A stretch of DNA of 64,000 bases. It comes from Rhizodiscina lignyota (lineage: Eukaryota; Ascomycota; Dothideomycetes; Aulographales; Rhizodiscinaceae). Made by a program: the position numbers and the translations under genes. How positions within the stretch are numbered: the stretch's first letter is position 1; every line of letters begins with the position of its first letter. The stretch is from the NCBI GenBank assembly GCA_010015805.1, contig ML978133.1:796554-860553 (forward strand), given 5' to 3'. The notes under the pieces are model-generated. The model was not told the DNA's origin and made no database searches. It worked only from the letters and a program-made list of their open reading frames with translations. Positions 21,316 through 29,521 of this stretch are shown in pieces.

Positions 21316-22854
21316 TCACAGCTTACTCTTAGGAACATCCGGTATGTCACACTCACTAAACCGAACCTCTTCCCGCATCGCTTTGTTTACAAAGTATGGA
21401 TCTTCTCTCAACGGCCGACCCAAGCCACACATATCGATGTCTCCTTTTGCAACTGCCTCCGCCATCCGATGGCTGTCACGCCAACCACCTGTGGTTCCGA
21501 TCACGGCGCGAGACTATTCAGTCAGGCTACGAGTAACATAAATCGGTTGAGATTGCTTACCAGCACTTTCTTCAACTCCTGGGCCCACTCAATGAAGTAA
21601 CTTCCACGTTCCTTCCTCGATGGCCTTTCGGCGAGCTCGGTCATGATGTTGCCCCTCCAAGCTGGTGTTGCGTACGTGCCGCCAGATATGTCGAAGAAAT
21701 CTACGCCTGCCTCTTCTAGCCATTTGATGACTACGCATTGCTCCGCGAAGCTTTGACCTCCTTCCATGACTATTGGGTCGGACTCAGTACTCACAGATGG
21801 GATGTTGAAGAGACATTGGATTCTTACAATCGTGGCAGCTTAATTTTGCTGCAATGACGAACCTGCGCGACGGACATTTTGCTTTGATCGCGTTTACCAA
21901 TTCGAGGACGAACCGAGCGCGATTCTCAAGGCTTCCGCCATACTGGATTCCATATCAGAGATCAATTTGGAGTGGAAGAGCCACATCATGTCATACTCGA
22001 CACGCACCTCGTCTGTTCTCTTGTTTGTTTTTGGAGACAAAAATTGATTTATGATATATCCATGGCAGGCATGTAACTGTGCGTGTATCAGCACCATATA
22101 ATCAGAGCATTGCTCAACTCACAATGATGCCGTCCGCGCCAGCTTCGGCTAGAACCCCTGCAGCCCAAACATACCTCCCTATCAGCTCCTTAATCTCCGC
22201 CTTACTCAGAGGTGTCGGCTTGCCGTACGTCTTGTTCAAACAAGGTTCCAGCTGTACATCGGATGACGACTTGGGGTGCGGATTTATAAAGTCTGGGACT
22301 TGTCGGCCTGGATACTGGAGCTGCGGCAGACACAGCGCTCCGCGAGACTTTGCTGCTTTGATGGCGGGCCGAAATGCCTCGACAGGGTCCCAAGGATTCC
22401 GTGGATCTAGCACAGCGTTGTTGTAGTTCTCAAGGCTGTTCCGGTCCACGGGGATGTTGCCGAAGCAAATCAAGCCAGCGCCGCCGTCTGCGAGTTCTGC
22501 GGAAACGGTGAATACAAGATCATGGAATAGTGACAGGCTGTAGAGGGCGAGACATTGTACCTTGGTAGAGTTCTACATATCGTGGTAGTGGCCTGCCTGT
22601 ACTTTCGATGTTGTTCTCATCGTATGATGAGGCGTATTCGGATAGTGGTGTGCGGTAGAGTCGATTGGGGATTACTTTGCCAGATAGCTTGAGAGTAATA
22701 GGCTTTTGGATAGACGTAAGCTGTTGAAACCAAAGGGACTAAAGTTCCTCGTCTGCTATTGCCATTGACAAACAAAGGGCACATCTTATTCAGAGAGAGT
22801 TTACACACGCACCTGGGCCAGAGCAGAAACAGGGGAGATATTTTGAGGAGACAT
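21316..22854 (-). CDS. NADH:flavin oxidoreductase (Old Yellow Enzyme family), C-terminal SKL
   Basis: Exons complement(21316..21513, 21561..21769, 21828..21942, 22008..22076, 22123..22496, 22561..22702, 22813..22854) give 382 aa. OYE-family elements appear in order: NRLYRTPLSEYAS, GGAGLICFGN, LCLPQLQYPGRQ, HACHGYIINQFLSP, RTDEYGGSLENR, FFDISGGTY, IGTTGG and GLGRPLREDP. These form the FMN-binding TIM barrel with the HxxH-type substrate site (HACH). Reactions in the family are reduction of activated C=C bonds using NAD(P)H. The protein ends in PKSKL, a canonical peroxisomal PTS1. Convergent with the transcription factor (111 bp apart) and divergent from TIM-barrel copy 2. Confidence 0.87.
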
Positions 22855-23652
22855 CTTTGAAAGTATCGACGTGTGAGAATGATTAAACTCACATACTAAG
22901 TAAGAAAATCAACGCGATCTAATTCCGTCATAATAGAAATTTCATGGCTTGAATGCTTCACGAAAATGCCAGATCCTTTCATTCTTCGACCAAGGCCGAT
23001 GCCACGGGCTGGATCGGTGCTTTAATTTAGAGACCGAGGTATCTATATAGTAAGAACCAACAAGGTTCACACTAATAACAGCCACATGCGCAAGATTACG
23101 GTCATGTAATTGTCCCATCGTTTTTAAAAGTGTTTTAAACCGACCCCTATACTCCGTAAAACGTGAGTTTGAGCCCGATGAATCGACCACGCCTCCCAAC
23201 CATCGCTCGATGGTATGGAAAAAGTTCAGCCGAGTTATGGTACCACAAACTGGCATATTCTATACATTTAACACAAATCATGTTTATTCAAGTGGAGCGC
23301 TCTGAATAAGTACACTTCAAGACACATCGAATCAAGCTTCCAAAGCTGCTCTCGCATATGTTGAAGAACAAAGCTCGTTTATGCTGCACCCGTTCGCCTT
23401 CATTTGGCCCAACAGTCTGTCACCCACGAGAACCGCCGCAATTGGTTCCACTCATGTGCTGGCAAAATGATCACCCAGAATCCAGAGGTCGGACCCTATT
23501 TCAATAGCCCGGCAACGCGGCTCTTCATCCCCGCTCTAGACACTGCAATCGCGATATTGACAGTTCAAATTTAATAAGCTTAACATCGATATGCTTCTGT
23601 CTTCCAACTGAGGGCTTCTTCAAGTGCTAAAAGAGAAAGGTCGAGCAGCGCG
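22855..23652. promoter_or_regulatory. Divergent promoter region, OYE / TIM-barrel copy 2
   Basis: 798 bp between the start of the OYE gene (22854, minus) and TIM-barrel copy 2 (23653, plus). AT-rich in parts. No coding motif and no confident operator. Confidence 0.4.
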
Positions 23653-24837
23653 ATGACTACTCTTCCAATTGCTCGGCCCATCGCGTGGCCGCCAGCGTCA
23701 ATTCATAATGAGCTTGGAACTGCAACACTGTCTCTTGGAAATGCGAAAGAACACAGACTGGAACCTCGTTTGCGAGCAGCCGCCAAAGCAGGATTTCGGG
23801 GCATTGACCTTTTCGACGACTGTTGGGCTGCGTATCTTGAAGAGCATGGCTTGGACGGGGAGCGCCTGTGGGAAGCGACACCCGAGAATCTTCAGATTGC
23901 GCGAAAACTAGGCGATCTGGTGAAGTCATTAGGGATGATAATTACTTGCACTCAGCCATTGCGCAAAATCGAAGGCATCAAAGATCCTGCGGAGCGGCGA
24001 GCGACTCTGGATTCTGTAGCTAAACGTTTTCCATTTATGCGAGCATTCGACACAGACCTGGTCTTCATGTGCGCTAGCATTAGAAACGATAGCGGTGTCA
24101 CGTCGGACCTCAAGACTGTCGCAAAAGATCTGGCGGAGCTTGGTGACATGGCTGCGGCTTTCTCCAGAGCCGATGGTGGTCGGATGTTGAAGATCGGATA
24201 CGAAGGACTCTCCTGGGCGACAAGGAACACTCTACATTCATCATGGGAGGTTGTTCGTGCGGCTAAGAGAGTTAATGTGGGACTGGTCGTCGATGCTTTC
24301 AATGTTTTGGCCGTGGAGTGGGCAGATCCGTACAACCCAGCTGGGCATGGTCGTGTCTATTCGACGGTGGAAGAGTCTATTGAGATACTATGTCTCTCTC
24401 TCGCATCCTTCGTTAATTCTGTGCCTGGAGATCGGATATTCTTCTTCCAATGCGGCGACGCTGAACTGATGAATCCAAACACGTTCAGACCTCCCACAGA
24501 TCCTGGTATCCCAGCTTTGCTTCCGTGGTCACGCGCCCATCGACTTTATCCGTTTGAGGCATCTAAAGGTGGCTATATGCCGACTGATTTGGTTACGGCG
24601 GCAGTTTTAGCGACTGGATATACAGGCCAAATATCGCTCGAAGTGTTCAATCAGTTCTTGAACGTCCCAGGTGAGCATGTCCCGACAGAGGCCGCAAAGA
24701 GGGGTATCGTTGGTTTGAAGAAGCTCGTAGACTCGGTAAAAGACGTCCCTGCGTTTTGGAACGCGTCACAGAAAGTGTCTGTGGAGGATTTGGTCGGCTT
24801 ATACATGTCTCAGAGGCGGGAGAGGTCCAGAATATAA
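23653..24837 (+). CDS. TIM-barrel isomerase/dehydratase, 3-dehydroshikimate dehydratase-like (copy 2)
   Basis: Single exon, 394 aa. The N-terminus (ELGTATLSLGNA, GFRGIDLFDDCW) and the barrel match the AP-endonuclease-2/xylose-isomerase-like fold of 3-dehydroshikimate dehydratases. Four metal ligands can be assigned: Glu184 (IGYEGLSW), Asp214 (VVDAFNVL), Gln266 (FFFQCGDAE) and Glu330 (ISLEVFNQ). RAHRLYPFE followed by GGYMP mirrors the matching segment of copy 1 at 15567-16785. The protein ends RERSRI, a weak PTS1-like tail. Possible reactions are 3-dehydroshikimate to protocatechuate or isomerisation of a sugar acid; sequence alone does not decide. Unlike copy 1 it is intron-free, so the two are old paralogues rather than a recent tandem copy. 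Confidence 0.85.
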   Translation: MTTLPIARPIAWPPASIHNELGTATLSLGNAKEHRLEPRLRAAAKAGFRGIDLFDDCWAAYLEEHGLDGERLWEATPENLQIARKLGDLVKSLGMIITCTQPLRKIEGIKDPAERRATLDSVAKRFPFMRAFDTDLVFMCASIRNDSGVTSDLKTVAKDLAELGDMAAAFSRADGGRMLKIGYEGLSWATRNTLHSSWEVVRAAKRVNVGLVVDAFNVLAVEWADPYNPAGHGRVYSTVEESIEILCLSLASFVNSVPGDRIFFFQCGDAELMNPNTFRPPTDPGIPALLPWSRAHRLYPFEASKGGYMPTDLVTAAVLATGYTGQISLEVFNQFLNVPGEHVPTEAAKRGIVGLKKLVDSVKDVPAFWNASQKVSVEDLVGLYMSQRRERSRI

Positions 24838-24989
24838 GAAGTCGGGCAAGTGCTGAAGGCTAGATGAGAGCTACAAATCGTCCAACTGTGGACTTACAAT
24901 TCTTTCATGACTTCATGTAAAAGGGAAAGGGAGGTACGAATTATGCGTTTAATTGACGACCTTGAAAGGCAGTCCTGATCTTCAGAGAT

Positions 24990-26039
24990 CTACGCTAATT
25001 TCCCAAGAACATAAGGATGACCAGCCGACAAAGCTCCATCGACAGCTATTGCTTGACCATTCATGTAGCTTGCCTCGTCACTTCCCAGGAACAGGACGAC
25101 TCTTGCAACCTCATCTGGCACAGCCCCTCTCTTCAGTGGGTTTAGCTGACCGATCTTCTTTTCCGTTCCCCTTGCTCTTGCCGATTCAAACATGGCATTT
25201 GTCATTCCTGTCTCGATTAGGCCAGGGCAGATCGCATTGCACCTGATGCCAGTGCCAGAAAGCTGATATGAGCAAGTCTGCATTATAGAGATTACTGCCG
25301 CTTTCGCGGCAGAGTAGTCTGTCGTACCAGCGTTGGAGCGTATTCCAGCAGTAGACGCGGTACCGATGATAGAGCCGGAGGGATAGGGCTTCGAGGGGGA
25401 GGTCTTGAGCATAGCACGTGAACCATATTTAGCGGCGAGGAAGACACTAGACCTTGATATCAGCGTACCGACGGCAGAGTGCGGTGACCGAAAGCAAACC
25501 TTAAGGCATTGACCTTCATCATCTTCATAAACTCCTCTGCCGTATAATCATAGAACATCTTCCCACTGGAAATGCCCGCGTTGGCAAAGAATACGTCTAG
25601 CCTTCCATACTTCTCTACAGCTTCATCTACCACCGCTTTGACAGACGCTTCGTCCGATGCGTCAAATTGCCGGGTATGAACGTCCACCGCAGGATATAAT
25701 GAGTTGATCTCTCGCTTATGAATGTCGAGATACTTTGAGTCGAAATCGCATATGAAGATCGCCTTAGCGCCGTTCTCAGCGTACTGGTGTGCGGTTGCTC
25801 GTCCGATCCCAAGGGGAGAGTTCGTGCCAGTGATTATCACTACCTTGTCCTTACACCTCCTTCAAAGGATATGTTAGTGGTGCAATTGTTCAATTGAGTT
25901 TCGAAGGCACTCACGGTCCCGCAGAAGCCCCAGCGACTTTGCGGATTTTTGGGATTCCTTCAAAGGTTCCAGCAGACGGTATTCCTTCGACGATCTCCTT
26001 GCTAATGCCAGCAAGCTGCCGTTTTGGTGGGGAAGGCAT
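24990..26039 (-). CDS. Short-chain dehydrogenase/reductase with N-terminal extension
   Basis: Exons complement(24990..25446, 25500..25859, 25915..26039) give 313 aa. About 45 N-terminal residues precede the Rossmann fold. Then come VVIITGTNSPLGIGRA (TGxxxxxG cofactor loop), ICDFDS, NAGIS, catalytic Ser in IGTASTAG, YSAAK (Tyr/Lys), ICPGLIETGM and GQAIAVDGA. The acidic residue after strand 2 (CDFD) favours NAD over NADP. It lies between the TIM-barrel gene and the tetrulose-phosphate-type module, so it could serve as a polyol or sugar dehydrogenase for either; this is inference. Confidence 0.88.
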
Positions 26040-27533
26040 GATGAATCTGAAGCGCTCGAGCCGAAGATGTAGATAAATTGACTGATTGAGATATAATCTG
26101 GAATTTGGCAAGCCCGCAAGCCCGCCTCTCAGAGGCCATGGTGCTGCGTGTGGAGAGTGAGGTGAGCTCCGGTGGAGCTCGGAGGGGACCGAGGCAAAGA
26201 GTTCGAGTGATATTTTGATGCGTGCCCCGAGCTTTCTACATACAACCTCCTCTTCGATATCAAGAACCGGATACCAAGCGGCAGTAGTATAATGTCAATT
26301 GGAGTAGCTACACTCCCTACCCATTTAGATAGACAGTTACCGAAGAAATTCTAAGTTGGCTGGGTCTTCAATCTCGCGAACCTTGACGAAGGCTTCCACC
26401 GCATTGAACTGATATCGATTTTCGAATGGATTCAGAGCTGGAGACTCCTTACTTGAGCGTCTAGCGCAAACAGTTGCCTACAAATTAAGCGTGCAGCTTA
26501 ATTCAACAGACTTGACATTAGAGCTATTGTCCACGATACGTCCAATCGCCTGCTTCTAAGTTCCTTTTATGTAGCAGTGATGCTCAAGCTATAAATATAT
26601 CCATTTCGAAAGCATAATTATAGTCCTGAAAGGTTTCTCATGCTCGACTCAAAGCCAGAAACAGGCTAACCTTAATTCACGAAGCTAATCTTCGGAATCT
26701 TCACTGACAGTCGCTTTCGACTCGTGCTTGGCCTCGCATTGGAGCGGTAGACTCGTCCTCATATTTGTAGTCGGAGTCGGAGTCGGAGGCATCTTTGGCC
26801 TTTATTCTCCCTTGTCCCTTCTGTATGAGTTTGCGCTTCTTGCGTTTCGGCGCATCTTAATTCGTTGTTAAAATGTATTACAGGGTGGACTTGGGCTTTC
26901 GTCATCCTTTGGGATACCTGTTGGACGCGTCTGAAGACCCGGGGATAAAATCATCGTCTTCTTCTTCTGTTAGCTCTCGGTTATGCTTCCTCCCAAAACA
27001 TAGTGTTCAGATACCAGGTTGTTCTCGTCTGGGCCTGGTCCACTGGTGCTTCCCACGCACCGTGTTCGTCTCGATGTCTACCGCAGCCACGTCCACAAGT
27101 GTTTCCACGTCCATGTTAGCCCCGTAGCTGCAGCTTAACCATTAAAGACGCATAATCTCTTTTTTACGTCTTTTGTTGATACGTCTATCTGCAATAATGG
27201 ACTGTAGAGAACGAAATGGTCAAGCCTCGACCTGCGTAAATTGGCAAGAAAAAGTGAAACCTGCATATAATTGAACATATGCTGAACTGGTAGCCTCTTT
27301 CCTTACTACTTTATCGAAATTCGTGGAAAATAAGCTCTACGTGGGAGAGGTTGAGGCCACAGAGGTGGCTCCTGGCGGAATTGAACCGATGTGTCGCGCT
27401 GGGCGCAATACGTTGCAGACTCTCTTACACCAACTCACACCATAAGTTTGCCCAGGGATGTGAACACATTGCAAGTGTCCATCTCTAGTCTGACCCATCC
27501 ACATTTCCGCTCCCTCCTTTGCATCTTGTCGGA
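26040..27533. other. 1.5-kb intergenic, mostly non-coding, with a coding-like relic
   Basis: Upstream of the SDR gene and downstream of the TPI-like gene, both on minus. AT-rich, without an intact gene. The only notable content is the minus-strand coding-like stretch at 26701-27114, listed separately. Confidence 0.4.
26701..27114 (-). pseudogene. Possible gene relic with acidic and basic low-complexity segments
   Basis: Reading minus from an ATG at 27114 gives a short frame (MDVETLVDVAAVDIETNTVR), then, past a stop or possible intron, an acidic stretch EEEDDDFIPGSSDASNR. After more stops comes a basic, NLS-like PKRKKRKL followed by ASDSDSDYKYEDES, ending at 26701. I found no set of introns that joins all pieces in frame. 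It may be a decayed gene for a nuclear protein or transposon-derived, or chance. Not recognised. Confidence 0.25.
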
Positions 27534-28304
27534 CTAAGCCGTGGCGATCTCCGTTATCGTTTGATAGAATTGAGCCGGATCATGAGCAAAACGGCCTAAG
27601 AAGAGCCCATCCACTCCAGTCTTCAGGTTTTCAAACAAACCAGGGCCAGCACTTCCGCCATAGAGAATGCGTGTAGTCCCACGTCTCTTTTGCACACAAT
27701 CCAGTGATCTTATATCCTTTGTCACCGCAACCACATAATCTGCTCCAGCAGGCTGAGCTGCACCAATCGCCCAGACCGGCTCATAAGCCAGAATGACTTC
27801 CGCTTCATCGGGCACCGCCGCCATCACAGCCTCGACTTGGGCTTGACACTCATTGACGGCCACGGCAATCTCGCCCTGGGTGCGTTCACCAATGCAAACT
27901 AGAGGAATCATTCCATTTCTCGCAGCAGCTGCAGCCTTTCGTGCGGCATCGTCATCTGTCTCACCAAAGATTCGTCTCCGTTCGGCATGGCCAAGCTCGA
28001 CGATGCGACATCCAACTTCGGCAAGAACTGCGGGAGACACTTCACCAGTGTAGGCTCCTTTGTCTTCGTAAAATGAATCCTGAGCTCCTGTGAGGATCCT
28101 GCTGTTCTCTAATTGCGCGATGACGGACGTCAAGGTAACGAAATCCGGAATGATGAAGACATCGAGCTGATCCAGAATGTTTGACGACTTGGAAATATGT
28201 GTCAACAGTTCATCAGCGTACTGCTTTGTTCTCGCAGCCGAGAAGTACATTTTGGTAGAGACACCTACAAGCCGGCGGCGAGGAGGGGAAGCCATTGTAG
28301 ACAT
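27534..28304 (-). CDS. Triosephosphate isomerase-like enzyme (candidate L-erythrulose-1-phosphate isomerase)
   Basis: Single exon, 256 aa, full TPI length. Catalytic positions are recognisable: Lys18 (STKMYF), His106 in GHAERR, Glu175 in AYEPVWAIG, phosphate loop GGSAGP and GLFLGRF. It departs from housekeeping TPI: the NxK motif near the N-terminus has Ser16 instead of Asn, and GHSERR has become GHAERR. It lies beside RpiB-like and dihydroxyacetone-kinase-like genes. In Yarrowia erythritol catabolism (EYI1) and bacterial EryH, TPI homologues convert L-erythrulose-1-phosphate to D-erythrulose-4-phosphate. That role is inferred here from context. Start set at the first ATG; a second ATG is three codons on. 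Confidence 0.88.
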   Translation of the reverse strand: MSTMASPPRRRLVGVSTKMYFSAARTKQYADELLTHISKSSNILDQLDVFIIPDFVTLTSVIAQLENSRILTGAQDSFYEDKGAYTGEVSPAVLAEVGCRIVELGHAERRRIFGETDDDAARKAAAAARNGMIPLVCIGERTQGEIAVAVNECQAQVEAVMAAVPDEAEVILAYEPVWAIGAAQPAGADYVVAVTKDIRSLDCVQKRRGTTRILYGGSAGPGLFENLKTGVDGLFLGRFAHDPAQFYQTITEIATA

Positions 28305-28518
28305 TATAGTATGGGTTGACAAGTTGAAGTGAGTAGGATGATCTCGGTCGCGACACTTATTTCTTTATTCTCTTTGGGCCTAGCGTTTCCTTCTTCGATA
28401 CTAGCGCCATTTCATCAGAAAGGTACACTATTGACTATCTTTCCCCCTGGATCTTTACACACCAACTCAAATTATTCTATTGCCTCATCCGACTAACTAG
28501 AATGAGTAGAAGTTCGAT
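28305..28518. other. Short intergenic between TPI-like and RpiB-like genes
   Basis: 214 bp holding the TPI-like promoter and the RpiB-like 3' UTR, both genes on minus. No feature recognised. Confidence 0.35.
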
Positions 28519-29074
28519 TTACATATCCTTTTCTAGGTCGATTATAGCAGCCACTTTCGCCGCACTCGCGCTCTTCTCGTCGAATACGTAACCCAGCCAC
28601 TCCTTAGCCAACCTCCGTGCAAGCTCCAGGCCAACTACTCTCTCGCCCATACAGAGGACTTGTGCATTGTTGCTGAGGACCGCCCTTTCCACCGAGAAAC
28701 TATCATGCGCCGTTACTGCTCGGACGCCCTTGACCTTGTTCGCTGAAATGGCGACGCCGAGTCCCGTCCCGCAAATGAGCAGAGCTCTGTCAACTTTGCC
28801 GTCGGCGACGAGTTTTGCAGCGTCTGCAGCTCGATGAGGGTATGCCGTTTTGTCTTCGGTTCCGAAGCTGCCGACATCTATCACGGACTCGACCCGAGGG
28901 TCCGCTTCGAAGTCGGCTTTGATCTTGTCCTTGTATGAGACGCCTGCATCCTGAGGAGTAAGACCGGCTGTTAGCTTGCGTATGAAGTATTTGAGGCTCA
29001 GAATGAGCTCTTATCCGAAGGTAGGTGGAACTAACATCGCAGCCCATGGCAATCTTCCACTTTGGAGCAGCCAT
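28519..29074 (-). CDS. RpiB/LacAB-type sugar-phosphate isomerase (candidate D-erythrulose-4-phosphate isomerase)
   Basis: Exons complement(28519..28950, 29036..29074) give 156 aa, the usual RpiB length. The N-terminal MGCDDAG corresponds to the family's (S/C)DHAG; here the His is Asp. The catalytic Cys is in [16 protein letters not shown], and the following [11 protein letters not shown] and [14 protein letters not shown] match RpiB. These enzymes interconvert aldose and ketose phosphates. In erythritol catabolism (EYI2 in Yarrowia, EryI in bacteria) the homologue makes D-erythrose-4-phosphate. It is divergent from the DhaK-like kinase, with 447 bp between starts, suggesting co-expression. 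Confidence 0.9.
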
Positions 29075-29521
29075 CTTGTGGTTCTGGTTGTTTGTTCTGG
29101 ACTTTACAGCTGGACTCCTGCATTTTAGCCACTGGAACTTTTTTTCGACTGCTCATATGACGTTACACATGTGCGGAAAATACTAGTCCGGCTGTCAATG
29201 TGGATCTCGCCTGATTTCGGTTTACTCTATCAAGCGTCCCGACCGGGTCAATCACCGTCAGTAGCAATTTACCCCTCCATTTACCCCACCTATCTCGTGA
29301 GTAACTACGACGATTCAAGGCTTGTGAAAATATGGATGGGCAGAAGCTGTTAACTCTGAGTCCTAGTTTCTGACTTGTCGGAAACTTCCTCCTTCTCGCG
29401 AGGAAGACCACGATATCCAATTCGATCAGTGTACACCCGTATTCGATATACTCCCACCGTCTCTCATCCACAAGGTACACCTTATCCTACCACATAAAAT
29501 AGCTGTTGATCGGAGCACATC
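29075..29521. promoter_or_regulatory. Divergent promoter region, RpiB-like / kinase
   Basis: 447 bp between the RpiB-like start (29074, minus) and the kinase start (29522, plus). No confident operator seen. Confidence 0.45.

Noticed and set aside
27365-27450. tRNA-like stretch (ggaattgaacc on +)
   Set aside because: The minus strand shows a T-loop-like element, but no matching acceptor stem or D-arm can be paired.
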